This document shows positions 1-7,447 of a stretch of DNA of 18,622 bases, in pieces. This stretch comes from an uncultured bacterium. Its GTDB lineage: Bacteria > Bacillota > Clostridia > Lachnospirales > Lachnospiraceae. The translations under genes and the position numbers were made by a program. The notes under the pieces were generated by a model that had not been told where the DNA came from, did no database searches, and saw only the letters and a list, made by a program, of their open reading frames with translations. Every line of letters begins with the position of its first letter. Position 1 is the first letter of the stretch. Location: positions 1 to 18,622 of the forward strand of contig CALBJL010000123.1 of the NCBI GenBank assembly GCA_937893485.1, read 5' to 3'.

Positions 1-7
1 CAGAACA

Positions 8-37
8 AAATTGTGTCAGCAAAGGCTTCCACAATTT
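8..37 (-). terminator. Possible weak terminator, reading leftward
   Basis: AAATTGTG (8-15) and CACAATTT (30-37) are perfect 8-bp inverted arms around a 14-base loop. Read on the minus strand, the hairpin is followed by TTTTGTTCTG, a short T-rich run, so it could end a transcript entering from the right. On the plus strand no T tract follows. The stem is AT-rich, so the call is weak. Confidence 0.2.
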
Positions 38-399
38 GGAGTCTCATCTCCATCGCGCAAAGGCAGCAAAATCAGATATAACTTGCTCACGCTGCTACGT
101 TTATGAATTTGCGGTGGTATATGATAAACGTATATGGAACTATGCTCACGCAAGCAAAAAAAACGTTCAGGGTTGCACGCTGCGGTTGCGGCAGTTCCTG
201 TCAGATGCGACTTTTGTCTGGCGAAGTGCGAGCGATTGGATAGCGTTTCTCATGGCATAACTGGAAGCCGCAGGCTATGTGTGTGAGCAAAGCGAAAGAC
301 ACATCGAGCCAAGGCTGAAGAGACAGCGAGGCACCGCCGGGCAATCGGAGCAGGCTGATCAGGATACTGCCGCAGCCAGCAGCATTGAGTCGGGCATGC

Positions 400-427
400 T
401 TGCGGGAGCTGCGACCCTCTATATAAT
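400..427 (+). promoter_or_regulatory. Probable promoter of the rsuA-HAD pair
   Basis: A perfect -10 TATAAT lies at 422-427 and a partial -35 TTGCGG at 400-405, with a 16-base spacer. Transcription would start near 434, giving a leader of about 20 bases before the first gene. The -10 is convincing; the -35 matches only its first three bases. Confidence 0.5.
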
Positions 428-453
428 AAATTCAACGCAGAAAGGACACCAAC

Positions 454-1176
454 ATGACCCAGATTCGATTAGATAAATACCTCGCAGACATGCAGTTCGG
501 CACGCGCAGCGAAGTCAAAAAATTGATCCGTGCGGGCAAAGTACAGCTTGACGGAAAAACATGCAAGAGCCCGGAGCAGAAGCTTGACCCTGAGCAGGCA
601 CAGGTCATGGTGGAGCACCGCCTAGTTCAGTATGCATCTTATGAATACTTCATGCTCAACAAACCAAAGGGCTGCGTATCGGCGACTGAGGATCACCGCT
701 ATCCGACCGTACTCGACTATATCACAGACCATCTGCGGGGCGATCTTTTCCCGGTCGGCAGGCTGGATCTCGATACCGAAGGGCTGCTGCTCATCACAAA
801 CGACGGCGCGCTCGCACACGAGCTGCTCAGCCCCGCGAAGCATATTGCGAAAACCTACGAGGCAGTCATCGATGGCATCGTCACGGAGGAAGATGTCAAA
901 GCATTTGCACAGGGCATCAATATCGGTGAGAAAAAGCCGACAAAACCGGCAGAGCTCGTGGTTTTAAAATCCAACGTAATCTCGCAGATCCGGATCACGA
1001 TCTATGAGGGCAAATTCCACCAGATCAAGCGGATGTTCGAGGCAGTCGGAAAGCAGGTATTGGAATTAAAACGCCTGTCAATGGGTGCATTAAAGCTGGA
1101 TGAATCTTTGCAGCCGGGCGAATACCGGGCACTGACGGATGATGAGATCACTTATTTACGAGAGAGGGGAGCATAG
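454..1176 (+). CDS. rsuA: RsuA-family 16S rRNA pseudouridine synthase
   Basis: This is a 240-residue protein of the RsuA/RluB/E/F family, close to the usual size of RsuA, which converts one uridine in small-subunit rRNA to pseudouridine. An S4 RNA-binding domain occupies residues 1-60 (RLDKYLADM, then a KVQLDGK turn). The catalytic core follows, with GRLDLDTEG at 102-110, where D105 is the expected catalytic aspartate. The C-terminal motifs TIYEGKFHQIKRMF and LQPGEYRALT are typical of the family. The start at 454 is supported by AAAGGA at 441-446. It sits four bases before the HAD gene, probably in one transcript. The family call is firm. The exact rRNA target (position 516 in E. coli) is inferred from overall resemblance to RsuA rather than RluB. 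Confidence 0.92.
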   Translation: MTQIRLDKYLADMQFGTRSEVKKLIRAGKVQLDGKTCKSPEQKLDPEQAQVMVEHRLVQYASYEYFMLNKPKGCVSATEDHRYPTVLDYITDHLRGDLFPVGRLDLDTEGLLLITNDGALAHELLSPAKHIAKTYEAVIDGIVTEEDVKAFAQGINIGEKKPTKPAELVVLKSNVISQIRITIYEGKFHQIKRMFEAVGKQVLELKRLSMGALKLDESLQPGEYRALTDDEITYLRERGA

Positions 1177-1180
1177 TAGT

Positions 1181-1846
1181 ATGCTGACGGGAATCAAAGG
1201 AATTATATTTGATCTGGATGGAACCATGGTCGATTCCATGTGGATGTGGCGGCAGATTGACAACGAATTCATGACAGCACACGGACTTGATATGACCGAC
1301 GATTTAGAGCGTGCGATCGAGGGAATGAGCTTTCAGGAGACCGCGGAGTATTTCGTCCGCACATATCCGCTGCGCGAGACGGTCACAGAGCTTATGGATA
1401 TCTGGGTCGATATGGCAATGCAGAAATACCGCTATGAGGTGCCTATGAAGCCGGGGCTGGATGCGTTTTTGCGCGAGATGAAGCAGCGTGGGATCAAAAT
1501 GGGCATCGCCACGAGCAACGCACGCATTTTGCTGGATGCGGTTGCACAGGCACATGGACTGTATGACTATATGGATGCGGTACTGACCGCAAACGAAGTC
1601 AAGCGCGGAAAGCCCGCGCCGGATGTATTTCTTGCGGTGGCGGACAAGCTGCACCTCGCACCGGCGGACTGTCTCGTGTTTGAAGATATCCCGCAGGGCA
1701 TCCGTGCGGGACTCGCAGCAGGTATGCGCGTATGTGCGGTTTCCGATCAATATTCACAGTCACAGGATGCGCAAAAACGGGCGCTTGCACATTACTATAT
1801 CGACTCTTATGCACAGGTGCTCGACGGGACGTATGAGCGGTTGTAA
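1181..1846 (+). CDS. HAD-superfamily phosphatase (phosphoglucomutase-like subfamily)
   Basis: This 221-residue hydrolase carries all four HAD motifs. FDLDGT has nucleophile D11 and acid/base D13. GIATSN is motif II, KRGKPAPD holds the motif III lysine, and VFEDIPQGIRAG is motif IV with its Mg-binding acidic residue. A helical cap lies between motifs I and II, at roughly residues 20-85, as in beta-phosphoglucomutase and sugar-phosphate phosphatases. I chose ATG 1181 because GAGAGGGGAG precedes it and because the longer frame from 1139 would overlap rsuA by 38 bases with no ribosome binding site. The gene follows rsuA by four bases. The substrate cannot be read from sequence; HAD neighbours of RNA-modification genes are often general housekeeping phosphatases. 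Confidence 0.85.
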   Translation: MLTGIKGIIFDLDGTMVDSMWMWRQIDNEFMTAHGLDMTDDLERAIEGMSFQETAEYFVRTYPLRETVTELMDIWVDMAMQKYRYEVPMKPGLDAFLREMKQRGIKMGIATSNARILLDAVAQAHGLYDYMDAVLTANEVKRGKPAPDVFLAVADKLHLAPADCLVFEDIPQGIRAGLAAGMRVCAVSDQYSQSQDAQKRALAHYYIDSYAQVLDGTYERL

Positions 1847-1869
1847 AATCGCAGAAACAGTGGTAAAAT
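1841..1869 (+). promoter_or_regulatory. Probable promoter of the YgiQ-family gene
   Basis: TTGTAA (1841-1846), overlapping the stop codon of the HAD gene, and TAAAAT (1864-1869) are separated by exactly 17 bases. Transcription would begin near 1876. A 6-bp hairpin GGCAGT/GCTGCC (1881-1897) would then sit at the very 5' end of the mRNA, ahead of the AGAGGA ribosome binding site. Confidence 0.5.
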
Positions 1870-1915
1870 GATATGTTAGAGGCAGTAGATAGCTGCCGCT
1901 TAAAGAGGAACATTT

Positions 1916-3868
1916 ATGATACATGATTTTTTACCCGTGACAACCGAAGATTGCAAAAAAAGAGGCTGGGAGCAACCGGATTTTGTGTATGTGATCGGAG
2001 ATGCCTATGTGGATCATCCGTCGTTTGGTTCGGCGATCATCAGCCGTCTGTTGGAGTCACATGGATATAAAGTAGCCATTATCGCACAGCCGGACTGGAA
2101 AGATCCTGCGAGCATCCAGACATTCGGGGAGCCGAGGCTTGGATTTTTAGTATCCGGTGGCAATATGGACTCGATGGTCAACCACTATTCGGTATCGAAA
2201 AAACGCCGGGACACCGATGCCTACACGCCGGGCGGTGAGATGGGCAGGCGTCCGGATTATGCAGTTGTTGTATATGGCAATCTGATCCGCAGGACGTATA
2301 AGCACACACCGATGATTATCGGCGGGATTGAGGCGAGTCTCCGCAGGCTCGGACACTATGATTACTGGTCGAATAAAGTCCGCCGTTCGATTCTTTTAGA
2401 TTCGGGCGCGGATCTGATCTCCTATGGAATGGGGGAACACAGTATCATAGAGATTGCAGACGCTCTAAACAGCGGGATTGCTGTCAAAGACATTACTTTC
2501 ATTGACGGAACGGTGTACAAGACAAGGGACTGTGAACTGGTAGAGCAGGCACAGGCATTGGAATTGCCATCGTTCGAGGAGATCCGCGCGTCCAAAGAAG
2601 CATACGCGCGCAGTTTTTATATTCAATACTGCAATACCGACCATTTTGTGGCAAAGGTTTTGTATGAGACTTATGATGAGAAGCTGTTTGTCGTGCAGAA
2701 CCGCCCGTCAAAGCCGCTGACACAGGAGGAGATGGACCGCGTTTACGCACTGCCGTATATGCGCACCTATCACCCGATGTATGAGGCAGCCGGAGGCATC
2801 CCCGCGATCCGAGAGGTGAAGTTTTCGCTGATCAGCAACCGTGGCTGTTTCGGCGGCTGTAATTTCTGTGCACTGACGTTTCATCAGGGGCGCACGATCC
2901 AGACACGCAGCCATGCATCGATCGTTCAGGAGGCAAAGCAGCTCACCTATGAGCCGGATTTTAAGGGGTACATCCATGATGTCGGCGGACCGACCGCCAA
3001 TTTCAGGCATCCGTCCTGTGAAAAGCAGTTGACAAAGGGTGTCTGTCCGAACAAGCAATGCCTGTTTCCGCAGCCGTGTAAAAATCTGCATGCAGATCAT
3101 ACCGATTACATCCGTCTGCTGCGCAGACTGCGGGAGATTCCGGGTGTGAAAAAGGTATTTATCCGTTCCGGCATCCGGTTTGATTATGTGCTGGCGGATA
3201 AAAGCGATGCGTTTTTGCGGGAATTATGCGAATATCATGTCAGTGGGCAGCTAAAGGTCGCTCCGGAGCATATTTCAAGGAAGGTGCTGGACAAGCTCGG
3301 CAAGCCGGCACCGGAGGTATATAAAGCATTTGTCGAGCGCTATACGCGGATGAATGAAAAGCTTGGGAAAAAGCAGTATCTTGTGCCGTACCTGATGTCC
3401 TCCCATCCGGGAGCGACGCTGACCGAGGCGATCGAGCTGGCGGAATATTTACGGGACATCCATTATATGCCCGAACAGGTGCAGGATTTTTACCCGACCC
3501 CGTCCACCATCTCGACCTGTATGTATTATACGGGGCTTGATCCGCGCGATATGACACCGGTCTATACGGCGACGAATCCGCATGAGAAGGCAATGCAGCG
3601 CGCGCTGATGCAGTACCGCAATCCGAAAAACTATGAGCTCGTCAAAGAGGCGTTAGAGCGTGCGGGGCGCACCGATCTGATCGGGTTTGAGCCGGAATGC
3701 CTGATCCGTCCGCGGGTGATCCGGCAGCGCACAAAGCAGGGAGGGCATGCGGGCAGCGGAGACAGACGCAATGCGCCGCAAAACGGTTCTGCAAAAAAAA
3801 GTTTTGAAAAAAAGAACCAGACAAAAAAGAAAACCATCCGAAATGTACACAAAAAGAACAAACATTAA
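1916..3868 (+). CDS. YgiQ-family radical SAM protein
   Basis: This 650-residue protein matches the YgiQ (UPF0313) family of radical SAM enzymes, whose reaction is not established. The N-terminal third (about 1-290) is the family-specific domain. It includes the motifs GGNMDSMVNHYSVSKKRR and IIGGIEASLRRLGHYDYWS. The radical SAM core follows, with a CX3CX2C iron-sulfur motif at C311, C315 and C318, then HDVGGPTANF, KVAPEHIS and VQDFYPTPST. The C-terminal 45 residues are an unstructured, strongly basic tail (KKSFEKKNQTKKK) encoded by A-rich runs. The start is set by AGAGGA at 1904-1909. It probably has its own promoter and may continue into the RluA gene 37 bases on. The basic tail suggests, without proof, contact with nucleic acid. 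Confidence 0.93.
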   Translation: MIHDFLPVTTEDCKKRGWEQPDFVYVIGDAYVDHPSFGSAIISRLLESHGYKVAIIAQPDWKDPASIQTFGEPRLGFLVSGGNMDSMVNHYSVSKKRRDTDAYTPGGEMGRRPDYAVVVYGNLIRRTYKHTPMIIGGIEASLRRLGHYDYWSNKVRRSILLDSGADLISYGMGEHSIIEIADALNSGIAVKDITFIDGTVYKTRDCELVEQAQALELPSFEEIRASKEAYARSFYIQYCNTDHFVAKVLYETYDEKLFVVQNRPSKPLTQEEMDRVYALPYMRTYHPMYEAAGGIPAIREVKFSLISNRGCFGGCNFCALTFHQGRTIQTRSHASIVQEAKQLTYEPDFKGYIHDVGGPTANFRHPSCEKQLTKGVCPNKQCLFPQPCKNLHADHTDYIRLLRRLREIPGVKKVFIRSGIRFDYVLADKSDAFLRELCEYHVSGQLKVAPEHISRKVLDKLGKPAPEVYKAFVERYTRMNEKLGKKQYLVPYLMSSHPGATLTEAIELAEYLRDIHYMPEQVQDFYPTPSTISTCMYYTGLDPRDMTPVYTATNPHEKAMQRALMQYRNPKNYELVKEALERAGRTDLIGFEPECLIRPRVIRQRTKQGGHAGSGDRRNAPQNGSAKKSFEKKNQTKKKTIRNVHKKNKH

Positions 3869-3905
3869 GGTCATAATAACAAGGTAACAGAAAGCAGCAA
3901 ACGAT

Positions 3906-4892
3906 ATGAAGTCATTTATTATCAAAGAAAACGAAGCCGACCAGCGGCTGGACAAGTATTTACGAAAACTCCTTCCGGATGCGCCGGGCAGCTTTATTTA
4001 TAAAATGCTGCGAAAAAAGAATATTGTGCTGAATCAGGAAAAGGCGACCGGCTCGGAGCATCTGTCGGTGGGCGATGAAGTCGTCTGTTTCCTGTCCGAT
4101 GACACGTTTGAGAAGTTTTCGAGGAGCAGCGGGGATACGATCGAGGAATTGAAGCGGGTACCGGTTCAACCGGCGTTTTCCGTCGTCTACGAGGACGAGG
4201 ACATGCTTGTCATGAACAAACCGGCTGGGATGCTTTCACAGAAGGCAAAAGAATCGGATATTTCCGCAAATGAGCATATGATCGCGTATCTGTTAGAAAC
4301 AAAGGCGCTGACAGAAGCGGATCTGCACACGTTCCGCCCGTCGATCTGTAACCGCTTAGACCGCAATACCTCCGGTATTCTGCTGGCGGGAAAGACACTG
4401 CGCGGTCTGCAGCGGCTGTCCGCCGAGCTCAAGAGCCGTTCCATGAAAAAATATTACCGCTGTCTCGTCAAGGGTGATCTGCCGAAAAAACAGCTGCTAA
4501 AGGGATATCTGCTCAAGGATGAGCGCGAAAATGCCGTGTCGGTCTTTCAGAACGGTGCGCCAAACCGCAAATATATCGAGACGGAATATCAACCGGTCGA
4601 ACAGTTCGGTGATTATACACTGTTAGAGGTGTATCTGATCACCGGACGTTCCCATCAGATCCGTGCGCATTTAGCCTCGATCGGTCATCCGGTCATCGGA
4701 GATCCGAAATACGGGGAGCTGAGACAGAATCGTCTGTTTGAAAAGGCAGCCGGAATCAACCGCCAGCTTTTGCATGCGTACCGCGTGCGTTTTTCTGACG
4801 GCAGGGAGGTAGTCGCAGATCTGCCGGCGGATTTTGAGGCAGCGTTAGCATGGCTGAGGGCGCGCCATGCCGCAGAACCGGTGAAAGGGTGA
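3906..4892 (+). CDS. RluA-family pseudouridine synthase
   Basis: This 328-residue protein of the RluA/RluC/RluD family isomerises uridines in RNA, most often 23S rRNA. An S4 domain at residues 8-65 (DQRLDKYLRKLLP, then KKNIVLNQEKA and a GDEVVCF strand) precedes the synthase core. The signature is NRLDRNTSG around catalytic D152; the Enterobacterial form begins HRLD, and the N variant is, to my knowledge, usual in Clostridia. The downstream TEYQPVEQFGDYTLLEVYLITGR and RSHQIRAHLASIGHPVIGDPKYG blocks are diagnostic. The ribosome binding site at 3906 is poor, with only AGAAAGCAGC nearby, which hints at modest expression or coupling. It ends six bases before recU. The target position is not predictable from sequence alone. 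Confidence 0.92.
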   Translation: MKSFIIKENEADQRLDKYLRKLLPDAPGSFIYKMLRKKNIVLNQEKATGSEHLSVGDEVVCFLSDDTFEKFSRSSGDTIEELKRVPVQPAFSVVYEDEDMLVMNKPAGMLSQKAKESDISANEHMIAYLLETKALTEADLHTFRPSICNRLDRNTSGILLAGKTLRGLQRLSAELKSRSMKKYYRCLVKGDLPKKQLLKGYLLKDERENAVSVFQNGAPNRKYIETEYQPVEQFGDYTLLEVYLITGRSHQIRAHLASIGHPVIGDPKYGELRQNRLFEKAAGINRQLLHAYRVRFSDGREVVADLPADFEAALAWLRARHAAEPVKG

Positions 4893-4898
4893 TGCGCA

Positions 4899-5435
4899 AT
4901 GGCTACATGGAATTCCAGAGGCTTGCGTGGTTCTGCGCTCGAGGAGCTGGTCAACCGCACGAATGAGGTGTACGCCGCTCATGCGCTGGCAATGATCCAG
5001 AAGGTGCCGACACCGATCACGCCGATCAATATCGATAAAAAGACAAGACATATTACACTGGCATATTTTGACCAGAAAAGTACCGTAGACTATATCGGGG
5101 CAGTACAGGGCATTCCGGTGTGCTTTGATGCAAAGGAATGCCATACCGATACGTTTCCGTTACAGAATATACATGCACATCAGGTCGAGTTTATGCGCCG
5201 GTTTGAAGCCCAGCAGGGCGTTGCTTTTTTCCTGATCCACTATACGAAGCGGGATGTGTTTTATTACCTGCCGTTTCGTGATCTGCTCGTGTTCTGGGAG
5301 CGGATGGAGCAGGGGGGGAGAAAAAGTTTCCGCTTTGAAGAGTTAAAGGAACAGTATTTCTTTTCGATGGGCAGGGGCGGTGTGTTCGTGCCGTATTTAC
5401 AGCCGTTGCAGATCGATCTGGATGCGAGAGGTTGA
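4899..5435 (+). CDS. recU: Holliday junction resolvase RecU
   Basis: This 178-residue protein is RecU, the Firmicutes enzyme that cuts Holliday junctions during recombination and chromosome segregation. The N terminus TWNSRGLRGSALEELVNRTN is the typical opening. The nuclease core follows: QKSTVDYIG with D64, then CFDAKE with D77, K79 and E80, then NIHAHQVEFM. These match the acidic and lysine residues of the RecU metal site. The late motifs FFLIHYTKRDVFYYLP and SFRFEELKE also fit. It is somewhat shorter than the B. subtilis protein (about 200 residues), mainly at the N terminus. AAAGGG at 4884-4889 supports ATG 4899. In bacilli recU pairs with a penicillin-binding protein gene; here it does not. 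Its stop codon overlaps the his promoter. Confidence 0.95.
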   Translation: MATWNSRGLRGSALEELVNRTNEVYAAHALAMIQKVPTPITPINIDKKTRHITLAYFDQKSTVDYIGAVQGIPVCFDAKECHTDTFPLQNIHAHQVEFMRRFEAQQGVAFFLIHYTKRDVFYYLPFRDLLVFWERMEQGGRKSFRFEELKEQYFFSMGRGGVFVPYLQPLQIDLDARG

Positions 5436-5460
5436 CTTTTTTTGCGGAATCGCTTATAAT
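5432..5460 (+). promoter_or_regulatory. Strong promoter of the his operon
   Basis: TTGACT (5432-5437) and a perfect TATAAT (5455-5460) are separated by exactly 17 bases, the best sigma-A-type promoter in the window. The -35 overlaps the last codons and stop of recU. The start would fall near 5467, leaving a leader of about 95 bases before hisZ. Confidence 0.85.
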
Positions 5461-5466
5461 CAGTGG

Positions 5467-5561
5467 AGTTTATCGTGCTACCAAAGTATCACACTACCAC
5501 GATAAAGCAAAAGAAGCCGTGATCCGGACAGTGTCCGTGACCGGGAAGGAGAAATTACACT
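5467..5561 (+). promoter_or_regulatory. Structured his operon leader
   Basis: The leader contains a 9-bp perfect inverted repeat, TTTATCGTG (5469-5477) with CACGATAAA (5498-5506), around a 20-base loop. A compact hairpin CGGAC-AGT-GTCCG follows at 5525-5537. A near repeat, CCGTGATCCGG (5517-5527) and CCGTGACCGG (5535-5544), allows TCCGG (5523-5527) to pair instead with CCGGG (5541-5545), beside the AAGGAG ribosome binding site (5546-5551). There is no T tract, T-box signature or His-rich leader peptide. Regulation is an inference from these pairings. Confidence 0.4.
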
Positions 5562-6755
5562 ATGAAACAGAGCTTACATACACCGGAGGGTGTCCGCGAT
5601 ATTTACAATGAGGAATGTGAACGCAAATTATATCTCGAACAGAAGTTGTTTTCTGTGCTGACCGGCTACGGCTATCATCCGATCGAGACACCTTCTTTTG
5701 AATTTTTTGATATTTTTGGCAAGGAGGTCGGTACGATTCCCTCAAAGGATCTGTACAAATTTTTTGACCGGGAGGGAAATACGCTGGTTTTAAGACCGGA
5801 TATTACGCCCTCGATTGCCCGTTCTGCGGCAAAATACTATATGGACGAAGAAATGCCGCTGCGTTTCTGCTATAAAGGCAGCACGTTTATAAATCATCAC
5901 AGCCTGCGCGGACGGATGAAGGAATGCACCCAGTTAGGTGCCGAGTTTATGGGCGATGCGTCGGTCGATGCGGATGCAGAAATGCTGTCAATGATCGTAG
6001 ATTGTCTGCAGGCGGCGGGATTAAAGGAGTTTCAGATCAGCGTCGGACATGCAAGCATCTTTCAGGGGCTGGCGGATGCAGCCGGATTTACACCGGATGA
6101 GACGGAGGAGCTGCGCAGCCTGCTCTCCAATAAGAACTTTTTCGGTGTGGAAGAATTTGTAAACAGCCGCAATCTGCCGGAGAATCTCAAGCGCTGCTTT
6201 GGTATTTTGCGCTGTATGTACACATCTTCCGATGAGCTGGAGCAGTTTAAAGAAGCTGCAAAAGAATATGAGACTGTCTACCGTGCATTACAGCGTCTGG
6301 AACAGTTACAGGAGCTGCTGTTATTATACGGGATTGACCGCTATGTGTCGTTCGAGCCGGGGATGGTCAGCGATTATCACTATTACAGCGGTATTCTGCT
6401 CAGCGGTTATACTTACGGTACCGGAGAGCCGATCGTCAAGGGTGGACGTTACGATGAACTGCTGCCGATGTTCGGCAAGGATGCAGCGGCGATCGGTTTT
6501 GTCGTAGTGATCGACCAGCTGCTCGAGGCGATCCGCAGACAGCATATCGAGGTTCCAATCATGCACCATACACAACTGATCGTCTATGATGCGTCGCATC
6601 GGGAGGAAGCTGTTGTGACGGCGCGGAAGCTGCGCAGTACCGGCGGCCGTGCGGAGTTGTTGTTATATGACCCTGCAAAGGGCACACAGGCATATGAAGC
6701 ATATGCAAAAGAAAATTATATTGCAAGAATCACTTGGATGCTGGATGGGCAATAA
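5562..6755 (+). CDS. hisZ: ATP phosphoribosyltransferase regulatory subunit HisZ
   Basis: This 397-residue paralogue of histidyl-tRNA synthetase lacks aminoacylation function and forms the regulatory part of ATP phosphoribosyltransferase with short HisG. The N-terminal block HTPEGVRDIYNEECERK and the class II motif region LVLRPDITPSIARSAAKY with RFCYKGSTF are characteristic. The late motif PIVKGGRYDELL aligns with the synthetase motif 3 area. A C-terminal segment (about residues 325-397) resembles an anticodon-binding-like fold; I call it only loosely. The start at 5562 is supported by AAGGAG at 5546-5551, ten bases upstream. It is first in the his operon, behind its promoter and structured leader. 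Its presence agrees with the short form of HisG encoded next. Confidence 0.93.
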   Translation: MKQSLHTPEGVRDIYNEECERKLYLEQKLFSVLTGYGYHPIETPSFEFFDIFGKEVGTIPSKDLYKFFDREGNTLVLRPDITPSIARSAAKYYMDEEMPLRFCYKGSTFINHHSLRGRMKECTQLGAEFMGDASVDADAEMLSMIVDCLQAAGLKEFQISVGHASIFQGLADAAGFTPDETEELRSLLSNKNFFGVEEFVNSRNLPENLKRCFGILRCMYTSSDELEQFKEAAKEYETVYRALQRLEQLQELLLLYGIDRYVSFEPGMVSDYHYYSGILLSGYTYGTGEPIVKGGRYDELLPMFGKDAAAIGFVVVIDQLLEAIRRQHIEVPIMHHTQLIVYDASHREEAVVTARKLRSTGGRAELLLYDPAKGTQAYEAYAKENYIARITWMLDGQ

Positions 6756-6780
6756 TAAATGATTGGAGACAGAGAAAGAG

Positions 6781-7446
6781 ATGGAAAACGAAACAAATGA
6801 ACGGTATCTGACCTTTGCGCTCGGCAAGGGCAGGCTGGCAAACCGCACACTCAAGCTGCTGGAAGAAATCGGCATCACCTGTGAGGAAATGAAGGATAAG
6901 GATACGAGAAAGCTGATCTTTGTCAATGAGGACTTAAAGCTGCGGTTCTTTCTCGCAAAAGGACCGGATGTGCCGACTTATGTAGAGTACGGTGCCGCAG
7001 ATATCGGTGTTGTCGGGGAAGATACGATCTTAGAGGAAGGCAGAAATATCTACGAGGTGCTCGATCTGGGCTTTGGAAAATGCCGTATGTGTGTGTGCGG
7101 ACCGGAGAGCGCACGCGAGCTGCTGCAGCACCATGAGCAGATACGTGTGGCATCCAAATATCCGAGGATCGCGAAAAACTATTTTTATAATAAAAAACAG
7201 CAGACCGTAGAGATCATCAAGCTGAACGGTTCCATTGAGCTGGCACCAATCGTCGGGCTCGGGGATGTGATCGTGGATATCGTAGAGACCGGATCGACCC
7301 TGCGTGAGAACGGATTGCAGGTACTTGAGGAAGTATGTCCGTTATCCGCACGCATGGTGGTAAACCCGGTGAGCATGAAAATGGAAAATGAGCGCATCAC
7401 AAAGCTGATCGCGGATTTGAAACAGGTCATTCAAAAGGAGAATTGA
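6781..7446 (+). CDS. hisG: ATP phosphoribosyltransferase catalytic subunit HisG, short form
   Basis: This enzyme of 221 residues joins ATP and PRPP to start histidine synthesis. It is the short form, which lacks the C-terminal regulatory domain of long HisG and needs HisZ. Visible motifs are YLTFALGKGRLANRTLKLL at the start, the VPTYVEYGAADIGVVGEDT block, and the PRPP-binding segment ending DIVETGSTLRENGL. I prefer ATG 6781 over the TTG at 6763, since GGAG at 6766-6769 sits 11 bases upstream of it and little homology-like sequence precedes the conserved start. The gap to hisZ is 25 bases, and hisD begins one base after its stop. Feedback control by histidine would act through HisZ (family knowledge). 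Confidence 0.95.
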   Translation: MENETNERYLTFALGKGRLANRTLKLLEEIGITCEEMKDKDTRKLIFVNEDLKLRFFLAKGPDVPTYVEYGAADIGVVGEDTILEEGRNIYEVLDLGFGKCRMCVCGPESARELLQHHEQIRVASKYPRIAKNYFYNKKQQTVEIIKLNGSIELAPIVGLGDVIVDIVETGSTLRENGLQVLEEVCPLSARMVVNPVSMKMENERITKLIADLKQVIQKEN

Positions 7447-7447
7447 T

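Larger units (their letters stand above)
1..453. other. Gene-free left edge with several dyads and repeats
   Basis: No reading frame here looks like a protein: the longest (about 74 codons, 36-260) has no ribosome binding site and no recognisable motif. The stretch changes character, from AT-rich with an A8 run near 160 to GC-rich after about 180. It holds an 8-bp inverted repeat (8-15 with 30-37), a second 8-bp inverted repeat (97-104 with 124-131), a 9-bp direct repeat TGCTCACGC (84-92 and 143-151), and three consecutive short dyads between 266 and 316. A promoter for the first gene lies at its right end. It could be the 3' flank of an upstream gene, a decayed sequence or a non-coding RNA. 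I cannot decide which. Confidence 0.6.

Noticed and set aside
36..260. A 74-codon frame in the left edge as a possible small gene
   Set aside because: It has no ribosome binding site, no recognisable motif and an arbitrary composition. The interval is dominated by dyads instead.
1304..1750. A 148-codon minus-strand frame inside the HAD gene
   Set aside because: The plus strand carries all four HAD motifs with a good ribosome binding site, and the minus-strand frame has no motif.
5467..5561. T-box or His attenuator before hisZ
   Set aside because: There is no T-box signature sequence, no terminator with a T tract and no run of His codons in a leader peptide.
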